Below, one piece after another: positions 1 through 6,744 of a stretch of 21,402 nucleotides of DNA (position 1 is the stretch's first letter; the number at the start of each line of letters is the position of its first letter). Source of the stretch: Pseudomonadota bacterium (GTDB lineage: Bacteria > Myxococcota > Polyangia > GCA-2747355 > JACKDQ01); assembly GCA_030591195.1 (NCBI GenBank), contig JAUVBO010000004.1, positions 1 through 21,402 on the forward strand, read 5' to 3'. The position numbers and the translations under genes were made by a program. The notes under the pieces are model-generated. The model searched no databases. It was not told the origin of the DNA and worked only from the letters and a program-made list of their open reading frames with translations.

Positions 1-476
1 ATCCGCTCGGCCTCGAGCTTGATCGCGAAGTCGAGGTACTGCTTGGGCAGGGTGTTGTGGTAGGCGGTCACGTCCTGGGTGGTGAAGGCGTTGGTCGAGC
101 CGCCGATGGCCGAGACCATCCGCGCGTGGGCCTCGGGGCGGACGCGCTGCGATCCCTTGAACATCATGTGCTCGAACATGTGAGCCACTCCGCGGATCCC
201 CGGCTGCTCGTCCTTGGATCCGGCGTGGTACCACAGCTGCACCGTCACCGCCGGCACCCGGCGGTGGGGCGCGAAGATCACCCGCAAGCCGTTGGTCAGC
301 TTCCACTCGGTGAGCTTGACCTCCACCGACCTGTCCGCCCGCTTCGGGGGGCTCCGCTTCGGCGTCGCCGTGGCCACCCCCGGCTCGGCCAAGGCGGCCA
401 AGGCGGCCGAGGCGAGCGGCAGCAGGAGCTTCAGCAGGCTTCGATGGCTCGTGGGTCGGGCGTTGGAGCGTCGCAT
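1..476 (-). CDS. M16 family zinc metallopeptidase, N-terminal part (runs off window)
   Basis: Reading leftwards from an ATG at 476, the frame is open to the window edge, giving about 158 residues. After a hydrophobic signal-like segment (LLKLLLPLASAALAALA) comes the M16 N-terminal domain: a WKLTNGLRVIF strand, then VQLWYHAGSKDEQPGIRGVAH and HMFEH. HMFEH is the inverted zinc motif HxxEH, which binds zinc and carries the catalytic Glu in pitrilysin/insulinase proteases. The following FKGSQRV, IGGSTNAFTTQDVTAYHNTLP and LDFAIKLEAER segments are also typical. The protein is probably exported to the periplasm and degrades peptides. A purine-rich GAGGAG lies about 11 bases upstream of the start. Known M16 proteins are usually 400-900 residues, so most of the gene is outside the window. 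It is divergent from the SnoaL-like gene, with 129 bases between starts. The family is clear; the substrate is unknown. Confidence 0.9.
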   Translation of the reverse strand, partial: MRRSNARPTSHRSLLKLLLPLASAALAALAEPGVATATPKRSPPKRADRSVEVKLTEWKLTNGLRVIFAPHRRVPAVTVQLWYHAGSKDEQPGIRGVAHMFEHMMFKGSQRVRPEAHARMVSAIGGSTNAFTTQDVTAYHNTLPKQYLDFAIKLEAER

Positions 477-605
477 GCGCTGACTTTCTCCTCTTCGCTG
501 ACCGGATGCAACCGGATGGTCGCCCTGCGCTCCGGCGAGCGTCGCCCGAGACAGTTGCCGATTGTGGTAGTACGCTCTGTGCTCACACACGACGGAGGGC
601 GAACA

Positions 606-995
606 ATGGACCGCACCGAGCAGCTGCGCGAGCTGGCGAGCCGCTGGAACGACGCCTGGAACAGCCGCGACGCCGAGCAGTTGGCTGCGTTCTTCATGCC
701 AGAGGGCACCTACTACGAGCCCGACCTCGACGGCAAGGTTCGGGGCGCCGACGGCATCCAGTCCGTGGCCAGCCGCACCTGGGCCGACTGGCCGGAGGTC
801 ACCTTCGAGGCAGTCTCGATCACCGTCGAGGACCCGCGGGTGGCGGTGGAGTGGCGCAGCAGCGCACGCCACAAGAGCGGCGTCGAGCTGCAGCTCGAGG
901 GCGTCGACGTCCTCACCTGGGAGGGCGACAAGATCGCCAGCGCTCAGGTTTACTACGACGTGCATCAGCGCCGCCTGGCGCTCGGCGACAAGTAG
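606..995 (+). CDS. SnoaL-like / NTF2-fold protein
   Basis: The product is 129 residues, the usual size of a single NTF2-like (SnoaL/ketosteroid isomerase-like) domain. The N-terminal helix reads LASRWNDAWNSRDAEQLAAFFMPEGTYYEPDLDG, the pattern of this superfamily: a helix ending in W-N-x-x-D followed by a strand with F-x-x-x-x-Y. A helix containing GADGIQS and a curved sheet with VAVEWRSSARH and GVDVLTWEGDKIASAQVYYD follow. Family members are cytoplasmic and may be isomerases, cyclases, hydrolases or non-catalytic binding proteins; nothing here fixes the reaction. The start is chosen because GGAGGG (594-599) lies 6 bases before the ATG. A longer frame extends upstream to 57, but it overlaps the divergent M16 gene and lacks a comparable ribosome site. 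There is no signal peptide. It appears to be transcribed alone. Confidence 0.8.
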   Translation: MDRTEQLRELASRWNDAWNSRDAEQLAAFFMPEGTYYEPDLDGKVRGADGIQSVASRTWADWPEVTFEAVSITVEDPRVAVEWRSSARHKSGVELQLEGVDVLTWEGDKIASAQVYYDVHQRRLALGDK

Positions 996-1096
996 CCCGC
1001 GTGACCACCGCCTGACCTGCCCATCCCCCTGCCGCCGCTGACGGCCGGCGAGCCCGGTCGCCACCTTGGGGGCCATTGCCGCCAGGGACCGTCTGG

Positions 1097-1175
1097 ATTT
1101 CGGACCCTAACAATTTTGGTAATTATATGTTTTTGCGTCGCTATTCTGGAGTGACGCTCCGGCATACCTGTTGCA
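1097..1175 (+). promoter_or_regulatory. AT-rich probable promoter/leader of the deacetylase gene
   Basis: Within the 267-base gap 996-1262 this stretch is clearly more AT-rich than its surroundings. It contains a run rich in T and A (1111-1135) with TATATG-like -10 candidates around 1120-1129. A short inverted repeat follows at about 1147-1165 (CTGGAG...CTCCGG, loop of about 5). It probably carries the promoter and 5' leader of the NodB lipoprotein gene. No -35 box matches well, so the exact start point is open. The remainder of the gap is GC-rich with no other visible feature. Confidence 0.3.
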
Positions 1176-1262
1176 GCGACAGCGGGCACGCGCGGCGGAG
1201 CACGCGCCGCCTCGGTCGGGTTGCACGGGAGACGGGCCCGGCCCAAAGAGCGGGAGACACCA

Positions 1263-2828
1263 ATGAAGACGACCAAGACGCTGGGCGTGTGCGCCCTAAT
1301 TGGGATGTTCGTCCTTGGCTGTGGGCCCACCGGTCACGGGGGCCCCGGCTCAAGCGCCGGAGGCAAGGCCGAGGAGCCCGATGGCTTCGCGGACATGATG
1401 GATTTCGGCGAGACGGTGGTGACCCAGGAGATGGACGGACGGTCGGTGGAGGTCGACTTCGGAGACTTCGGCCGGACGGTGATCGTCCAGCTGCCGACGA
1501 TGACCGGTGGCTGGCAGTGCCTGTCGTGCGATCAGAACGCCGACCTTAACCTGACCCAGAGCCGGCAAGGTCCCAGTGGGTACCAGGAGTTCGTCTTCGA
1601 GCTCGACCAGGACCAGCACGCTGGCGTTGACTACTTGATCTCGTTCGAGGCGATGGATGCGGCCCAGCAGCCGGTCTTCTTCTCCTTCACCCTCGCCGTC
1701 TCCGACGCCCAGGCGCGGAGCGATGCCTTCCTGCAGCGAGCCTGCCGGCTGCTCAGCGCCTCGCTGACCGACCCGGACGGGATGGCACTCCTCGAGGCGT
1801 TCATCCCCGATCCGACGCTACGCGCGGCGGCCGTGACGGCCTGTGACGAGCTGCAGCAGAGCGGCCGCACCCCGCCTCCGGGTTGCTCGGGCGTCAAGCC
1901 GCCCGACCGCGGCCCGTTCAGCGGCAAGATCGCGCTGACCTTCGACGACGGCCCGCTGCCCGGCGCCACCGACAAGGTGCTCGACATCCTCGACAACCTC
2001 AACGTCAAGGGCACCTTCTTCGTCAACGGCAAGGTGGCCAAGAGCGCCGCGGCCAAGGCCCTGCTGGTGCGGATGATCCAGGGCGGCCACGTCGTCGCCA
2101 ACCACACCCAGAGCCACTGCAACTCCTCCAAGCAGGGCGTCGGCTCCTTCGGCGCGACCCAGGTCGCCCCCACCGACGCCGTGCTGCAGCAGGCCTACAT
2201 CGACGCCGGCGTGCCGGTGCCCGAGATCAAGTTCTTCCGCTTCCCCTATGGCGCCACCAACTGCGCGATCAACGAGATCGTCCAGACCGCTGGCTACCAG
2301 GTGGTCGGCTGGCACATCGACACCGCCGACTGGTGTTTCAACAGCAGCAAGGGCGGCTACGGCCACTGCTCGCCGGCGACCTTCAAGTGGGTGCCCGACC
2401 AGTACCGCGGCGACTACGTCGCCTACACCCTCAGCCAGGCCCGCAGGCACAACGGCGGCATCCTGCTGATGCACGACGTGCATCGGTTCACCCGCGACGA
2501 GTTGCACCGGCTGATCACCACCCTGCAGGGCGAAGGCTTCGAGTTCGTCTCGCTGGATGATGCCTCGGCGTTCCCGAAGCTCAACGACGGCATCGGCGTT
2601 GGCGCCGGTGGCCCGCCGCCCGAGCCGGTGGTGGTCGACCACAGCCAGGCCTACGTCGGCTATGGCTGCAAGGACCAGCGCGGCCGCGGCACCGGCTGGA
2701 ACGACTACTCGATGCACCAGTGCGTCGACAAGTACAGCGCGCACTTCGACGCGGCCCACCCCTGCAAGGGCAAGCTGACCTCCGGCTACTGCTCCGGCGC
2801 GGCCAACATCCTCTGCTGCGTGCCGTAG
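1263..2828 (+). CDS. NodB-domain polysaccharide deacetylase lipoprotein with Cys-rich C-terminal domain
   Basis: The product is 521 residues. Residues 1-20 form a lipoprotein signal ending in VLGC (Cys20), so it should be lipid-anchored. Residues about 21-200 match no family I recognise. Residues about 218-445 are a carbohydrate esterase 4 (NodB) domain: TFDDGP (226-231), metal-binding HTQSH (281-285), RFPYG (326-330), DTADW (353-357) and LLMHD with His404. Asp229, His281 and His285 are the expected metal ligands, and all canonical catalytic motifs are present. The likely activity is metal-dependent removal of N- or O-acetyl groups from an envelope polysaccharide or peptidoglycan. Residues about 450-521 form a compact Cys-rich tail ending in GYCSGAANILCCVP. 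The ATG at 1263 is preferred over an upstream in-frame start at 1221 because of the ribosome site GGGAG (about 1252-1256) and the lipoprotein signal. The next gene begins 36 bases after the stop. Confidence 0.92.
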   Translation: MKTTKTLGVCALIGMFVLGCGPTGHGGPGSSAGGKAEEPDGFADMMDFGETVVTQEMDGRSVEVDFGDFGRTVIVQLPTMTGGWQCLSCDQNADLNLTQSRQGPSGYQEFVFELDQDQHAGVDYLISFEAMDAAQQPVFFSFTLAVSDAQARSDAFLQRACRLLSASLTDPDGMALLEAFIPDPTLRAAAVTACDELQQSGRTPPPGCSGVKPPDRGPFSGKIALTFDDGPLPGATDKVLDILDNLNVKGTFFVNGKVAKSAAAKALLVRMIQGGHVVANHTQSHCNSSKQGVGSFGATQVAPTDAVLQQAYIDAGVPVPEIKFFRFPYGATNCAINEIVQTAGYQVVGWHIDTADWCFNSSKGGYGHCSPATFKWVPDQYRGDYVAYTLSQARRHNGGILLMHDVHRFTRDELHRLITTLQGEGFEFVSLDDASAFPKLNDGIGVGAGGPPPEPVVVDHSQAYVGYGCKDQRGRGTGWNDYSMHQCVDKYSAHFDAAHPCKGKLTSGYCSGAANILCCVP

Positions 2829-2864
2829 TCCTCAAGCAAGCACTCTCTACGGGAGACTAGATCC

Positions 2865-3335
2865 ATGCTCAAGAAGCTCGCAGTCGTCGCCGTCCTTGGT
2901 GTGATCATCGCGATTCCGGGGGTCAGCCAGGCCGGGAGCGCTCGCAGCAGCAACATGCTCACCCGCGCGGCCCGCGGCGTCGTCAGCGCCGTCTCCCGCG
3001 AGGTAACCAAGCTCAAGCAATATGGCCAAGCTCGCTTGTTCGTGATGCGGGTCACGGCGAACAACCCTGGCTACCAAAAGCTCTATCGAGCCGTCGACCG
3101 CAGCGCCTTCAAGAGGCTGGGTCAGACCAGAGGCTATCCTCTGATCGGCAAGGCCCACCGCTACGCGATCCCCCGAGAGCTCCGGAGAGCTGCGGCGACC
3201 GCCCGGGTGGCAGTGATCCAGCAGGCCGGCAAGGACGGGGTGGCGGTGCCTGTACCGGTCAGGTCCTATGCCGAGCGGACGCGCGCGGTGACCTCCAAGT
3301 CACTGCTCGGCATCGTCGCCCAGAATCTCCGCTGA
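2865..3335 (+). CDS. Small basic secreted protein, unknown family
   Basis: The product is 156 residues. The N-terminus (MLKKLAVVAVLGVIIAIPGVSQAG) is a textbook Sec signal with a probable cleavage after SQA, so the mature protein of about 133 residues is exported. The mature part is strongly basic and rich in Ala and Arg, with no Cys and no motif I recognise. Tyr residues recur in NNPGYQKLYRAVDRS, RGYPLIGKAHRYAIPRE and PVPVRSYAERT. The start is supported by GGGAG (2851-2855), nine bases before the ATG. It lies 36 bases after the deacetylase stop on the same strand and is probably cotranscribed, suggesting an envelope or extracellular role. A basic secreted protein could bind anionic polymers, but that is only an inference. 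Confidence 0.72.
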   Translation: MLKKLAVVAVLGVIIAIPGVSQAGSARSSNMLTRAARGVVSAVSREVTKLKQYGQARLFVMRVTANNPGYQKLYRAVDRSAFKRLGQTRGYPLIGKAHRYAIPRELRRAAATARVAVIQQAGKDGVAVPVPVRSYAERTRAVTSKSLLGIVAQNLR

Positions 3336-3429
3336 CCCGGCAGGGAACCCTCCAGCTGCCCCGCTGCTCGCGAGCGCGGATCCGTCGTCCCGCTAACGCC
3401 CGGCCGATGATGTGGTACGGTAACGAGCC

Positions 3430-3924
3430 ATGCAGCCGGGCAAGATCGTTTTCATCGCGTGTGTCACCTCGGCGATCACCGCCGCAGGGACCTTCTTCGG
3501 GCTGCACCTGACGGTGGGCAAGAAGGCGCGGCAGCAGTCGATATCGACCGCGGTCGCCGCGCCACCTCCTGCGCCAGCGTCGGCGGCCGCGCCCGCGCCT
3601 TCCCCGCCGCCGGTCACCGTCGCCCCGGCCCCGGCTGCGGACAACACCGCCGGTCCGAAGACCGCGGCGAGCGATCCCGGGGTCCGCGAGTCCAAGACCG
3701 CGGCGACCGAGCTGGGCAAAGAAGTTGTCGTGCCGAGGGTCACCGGCGTATGGCTGCACGCGGCCCAGGGCCGTCTGGCGAAGGCCAAGCTGGTTCACAA
3801 GGTGAGCTACACCTACGACGAGGACCGCAGCGAGGGCCTGGTCCTGCGCCAGAGACCGGCGGCAGGGACGCGGGTCGAGCGGGGCACGACGGTCAGGCTC
3901 ACCGTCAACCGCGACTACGACTGA
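3430..3924 (+). CDS. Membrane-anchored single-PASTA-domain protein
   Basis: The product is 164 residues. Residues about 5-28 (IVFIACVTSAITAAGTFFGL) form one hydrophobic anchor, followed by KK. Residues about 40-95 are a Pro/Ala-rich, presumably extended linker. Residues about 98-162 are one PASTA domain: VVVPRVTGVWLHAAQGRLAKAKL, then GLVLRQRPAAGTRVERGTTVRLTVN. PASTA domains bind peptidoglycan fragments and related ligands, usually as the outer part of PknB/StkP kinases or of penicillin-binding proteins. Here the soluble kinase gene starts 33 bases downstream on the same strand, so the pair looks like a split sensor kinase. No good ribosome site precedes the ATG. A TACGGT hexamer at 3416-3421 would fit a -10 box of a leaderless or very short-leader transcript. 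The family call is confident; partnership with the kinase is inferred. Confidence 0.82.
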   Translation: MQPGKIVFIACVTSAITAAGTFFGLHLTVGKKARQQSISTAVAAPPPAPASAAAPAPSPPPVTVAPAPAADNTAGPKTAASDPGVRESKTAATELGKEVVVPRVTGVWLHAAQGRLAKAKLVHKVSYTYDEDRSEGLVLRQRPAAGTRVERGTTVRLTVNRDYD

Positions 3925-3956
3925 GCGCGGGCTGGGTACGCGGAGCGGCGGGTTCG

Positions 3957-5603
3957 ATGGACAAGAGAGACCTGGTCGGCACCACCATCGCGGGGCGGTT
4001 CGAGGTCGTGCGATTGATCGGCCAGGGTGGCATGGGCACGGTCTACGAGGCGAAGCACCGGACCCTGCCGCGCAAGTTCGCGATCAAGGTCCTGCGCCGG
4101 GACTTGACCAGCGACCCGAGCTTCGTCGAGCGTTTCCGTCGCGAGGCGATCGCCTCGGCGCGGATCCAGCACCCGAACATCATCTACATCACCGACTTCG
4201 GCCACGAGGACGACTTGATCTTCCTGGTGATGGAGTACCTCGAAGGGCGAGGGCTCGACGAGGTGCTGTCGCAGAATGTCCGGCTGCCGCTCAACCGGGC
4301 GATCCCGCTGCTGACCCAGCTCGCCGACGCCCTCGACCACGCCCACGCGATGGACGTGGTCCACCGCGACCTCAAGCCCGAGAACATCCTGCTGACCGAG
4401 GTGCGCGGCAAGAAGGACGTGGTCAAGATCCTCGACTTTGGCATCGCCAAGATGCGCTCGTCGGAGTTCGCCGGCCACGTCCTGACGATGCAGGGCCAGG
4501 TCTTCGGCACCGCCGAGTACATGTCGCCCGAGCAGGCCACCGGCGAGCCCCTCGACGGGCGGGCGGACATCTACGCCCTCGGCTGCCTCGGCTACGAGAT
4601 GATCACCGGCAACCCGCCGTTCCTCGGCCCACCGATGAAGGTCCTGCAGGCCCACGTCAACGATCCGGTGTCGCCGCCCTCGACCCGGATCAAGGACCAC
4701 CCGATCCCGCCGGTGATCGACGCGCTGGTGCTGCGTTGCCTGGCCAAGGACCCGTCCGACCGCTATCGCACCGCCGGCGAGCTGCGCAATGACCTGCTCA
4801 AGGCCCGGTCCGCGCTGTTCGGCTTGGGCCAGGAGCTGGTCGCCCGCCGGCGCGCGACCGGCGGGCCACCGGCGCTCTCGCGGGAGGCGTTGACCAGCGG
4901 CTGGCAGTCCCTCGGCGGTCAGGCGCCCGAGCTGTTCTCCGAGGCGAGCCTGCCGATCGGCGCCGGTGCGTCCGGGCCGAGCCTCGGCGGCGCGTCGATG
5001 ACCGGGGCGGCCGCGGCCGTCAAGCCCGACCAGGGCGCGGAGGCCCTGCGCCAGAGCTACCACGAGGCGGTGCGGGAGGTTGCGCTGGTGCTGATGCAGG
5101 CGGCGATCGCCTCGCCCGAGACCAGCGAGGCGCTCGAGCGGTTGCTGGTGGTGGAGGAGGAGGACGCGTCGCTGACCGGGACCATCGCCCTCTCGGAGCA
5201 GATCTTCGACCGGATCCGCTTCGAGTTCAGCGAGCGCGAGAAGCGGCTGCGGACGGCGCGTCAGGACCTGAGCATGACCCGGGCCCAGCTCCGCGGTCGG
5301 GCCGAGGCCGAGCCCCACCAGCGCGAGCAGCTCGAGGCCCGGCTGGCCGATCTCGACTTCCAGATCAACGAGCTGACCAGCCGCTGCGAGGAGACCGAGC
5401 AGGAGTGCGCGGTGCAGATCCAGGAGCTCGACGCCGAGGTCAAGCGTTACCGCGAGGCGCGGCAGGAGCTCGACGCCGAGGCCACCGAGCTCTACTCCTC
5501 GCTCCACCAGCGGATCGAGGCCTTGCGGCCCCTGGCCACCGATCTCACCTTGCGGGTCGCCTACGAGAGCCTCGATCGCCACGTGGCCCAGATTCGTTCT
5601 TGA
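3957..5603 (+). CDS. Hanks-type serine/threonine protein kinase with C-terminal coiled coil
   Basis: The product is 548 residues. Residues about 14-280 are a complete kinase domain: glycine loop GQGGMGTVYEA (22-32), ATP-anchoring Lys44 in AIKVL, catalytic HRDLKPEN (136-143, Asp138), DFG (160-162), SPE (190-192) and the GRADIYALGCLGYEMITGNPPF segment. All essential residues are present, so it should be active. Residues about 285-400 are a Gly/Ala/Pro-containing linker, and about 415-540 are a Glu/Arg/Leu heptad-rich coiled coil (FEFSEREKRLRTARQDLSMTRAQL onward). There is no hydrophobic segment, so it should be cytoplasmic, unlike classic PASTA kinases. The ATG at 3957 is the first Met immediately before the kinase fold, with GGAG at 3942-3945 upstream; the frame further upstream only shadows the PASTA gene. 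The coiled coil probably drives dimerisation or partner binding. The substrate is unknown. Confidence 0.93.
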   Translation: MDKRDLVGTTIAGRFEVVRLIGQGGMGTVYEAKHRTLPRKFAIKVLRRDLTSDPSFVERFRREAIASARIQHPNIIYITDFGHEDDLIFLVMEYLEGRGLDEVLSQNVRLPLNRAIPLLTQLADALDHAHAMDVVHRDLKPENILLTEVRGKKDVVKILDFGIAKMRSSEFAGHVLTMQGQVFGTAEYMSPEQATGEPLDGRADIYALGCLGYEMITGNPPFLGPPMKVLQAHVNDPVSPPSTRIKDHPIPPVIDALVLRCLAKDPSDRYRTAGELRNDLLKARSALFGLGQELVARRRATGGPPALSREALTSGWQSLGGQAPELFSEASLPIGAGASGPSLGGASMTGAAAAVKPDQGAEALRQSYHEAVREVALVLMQAAIASPETSEALERLLVVEEEDASLTGTIALSEQIFDRIRFEFSEREKRLRTARQDLSMTRAQLRGRAEAEPHQREQLEARLADLDFQINELTSRCEETEQECAVQIQELDAEVKRYREARQELDAEATELYSSLHQRIEALRPLATDLTLRVAYESLDRHVAQIRS

Positions 5604-5687
5604 GCGGATACGTCGTCGTTGGGCGGAGACGTCCGAGCGACGCGAGGACGGTTGGGAGCGCAGCCCTGGAGAGGGCCGCCGGTCGGC

Positions 5688-6053
5688 TCAGTCGAGGACG
5701 GTCTTGACGATCTCGACCAGCTTCTCGATCCCCCAGTCCTTGCAGATGTAGCCCTCGACGCCGGCGTTGGCCGATCGCTCGGCCAGCTCGTCCTCGTCGA
5801 TGTTGGAGACGAGGTAGATCGGTGCCTCGACGCCCTGGATCTCGCGGAACCAGCGCGCCGCGTCGTCGCCGAAGACCTGGGGCATCTGGATGTCGAGCAG
5901 CACCAGATCGACCGGACCTTCGATTAGCTGGGGCTCGAGCAGGCAGACCACCTCGTAGCCCGCGTCGGTCAGCTCGGCCTCGACCATCGCGAGCACGATC
6001 GGGCTGTCGTCGATGACGACGATCCGCTTGTGTCGTGTTGCCCGATCCTCCAT
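5688..6053 (-). CDS. Stand-alone response regulator receiver domain
   Basis: The product is 121 residues, a single CheY-like receiver with no output domain. The acidic pair is Asp15-Asp16 in IVVIDDSP, the phosphorylation site is Asp54 in LVLLDIQMP, the switch Ser is Ser83 in IYLVSN, and the conserved Lys is Lys105 in YICKDWG. All key residues are present, so phosphorylation by a histidine kinase or small phosphodonor is expected. ATG at 6053, preceded by GAGGTGGG, is preferred over an in-frame TTG at 6092. It is the last gene of a minus-strand run after the metzincin lipoprotein and the small secreted protein, and it is convergent with the Ser/Thr kinase (84 bases apart). No histidine kinase lies in the window. 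Single receivers commonly act by protein-protein contact. Confidence 0.92.
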   Translation of the reverse strand: MEDRATRHKRIVVIDDSPIVLAMVEAELTDAGYEVVCLLEPQLIEGPVDLVLLDIQMPQVFGDDAARWFREIQGVEAPIYLVSNIDEDELAERSANAGVEGYICKDWGIEKLVEIVKTVLD

Positions 6054-6107
6054 CCCACCTCGATGATAGGCCAAGCCTGCGAGAGAGGCCAAGCCCGCGG
6101 GCTCGAC

Positions 6108-6722
6108 TCAGGGCCGCTGGCGCCGGCCGAGCCGCTTCAGCTCGGCGTGGATCTCGGCGCGGACGGTGGCCGTGGGCTCGAGCTCGCGCCGGGCCAGCAG
6201 CAGCCCGCGGGCCCGGGGGCTGCGCGAGAGGCGCACCGCCTCGGCGACGCTGCAGCGGAGGTCGACGCTGGCGTGGGCGAAGAAGCCGGTCACCCGCGGC
6301 AGCGCCTTCTTGCCGGCCACCGCAGCGTAGGAGACCAGCGCTTGCTGGAGCTCGAGCAGGGCGACGCCGCTGATCCGCCGCTGGTGGCGGTAGCGGTCGA
6401 CGAAGCGCTCGAGCAGCCGGGCCGTGGCCCGGGAGGGGAACTGGCGCAGCACGGTCAGCGCGCGGTTGCGCGCCAGCGCGCGGCGGCCCTGCAGCGCGAT
6501 CTCGCGCAGGGCGGCGGCCACGCCCGGGCCGTGGCGGGCGATCAGCGCCGCACGAGTGGGGACCCACTCGATGGCCGACAGCTCGAGCTCGAGCCGGGCC
6601 GAGTCCACCGCCGGCGGGGCCGCGCTGCCGGGCGACCTGGCCGTGGCGGGCGACGCGAGGGCCGCCAGGAGCAACAGCACGCCGGCGAGGGAGGCGTGGC
6701 GACGATGACGGAACCGTAGCAT
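6108..6722 (-). CDS. Small secreted helical protein, possibly HEAT-like
   Basis: The product is 204 residues. Residues about 1-28 (RHASLAGVLLLLAALASPATA) are a Sec signal peptide, so the protein is probably periplasmic. The mature part is Ala/Leu/Arg-rich and appears all-helical. Helical pairs of about 30 residues (ALREIALQGRRALARNRALTVLRQF, ATARLLERFVDRYRHQRRISGVALLELQQAL, SVDLRCSVAEAVRLSRSPRARGLLLARREL) resemble HEAT/ARM-type repeats. That reading rests on pattern only; I recognise no named family. The ATG at 6722 is supported by AAGGAG eight bases upstream. It follows the metzincin lipoprotein by 22 bases on the same strand and precedes the receiver by 54 bases, so these three are a probable operon. 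Confidence 0.72.
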   Translation of the reverse strand: MLRFRHRRHASLAGVLLLLAALASPATARSPGSAAPPAVDSARLELELSAIEWVPTRAALIARHGPGVAAALREIALQGRRALARNRALTVLRQFPSRATARLLERFVDRYRHQRRISGVALLELQQALVSYAAVAGKKALPRVTGFFAHASVDLRCSVAEAVRLSRSPRARGLLLARRELEPTATVRAEIHAELKRLGRRQRP

Positions 6723-6744
6723 CTCAGCGTCTCCTTCGAGCCGG

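Noticed and set aside
57..605. Upstream extension of the SnoaL-like frame back to position 57
   Set aside because: It overlaps the antisense M16 gene, has Arg/His/Gly shadow composition, and ATG 606 has a strong ribosome site.
3915..5582. A 555-codon minus-strand frame antisense to the kinase
   Set aside because: It has repetitive Leu/Gly/Asp/His composition without motifs, and the plus strand holds a full kinase with all catalytic residues.
5545..6567. A 340-codon minus-strand frame across the receiver and its neighbour
   Set aside because: It is Arg/Ala/Pro-rich and out of frame with the receiver motifs; a shadow.
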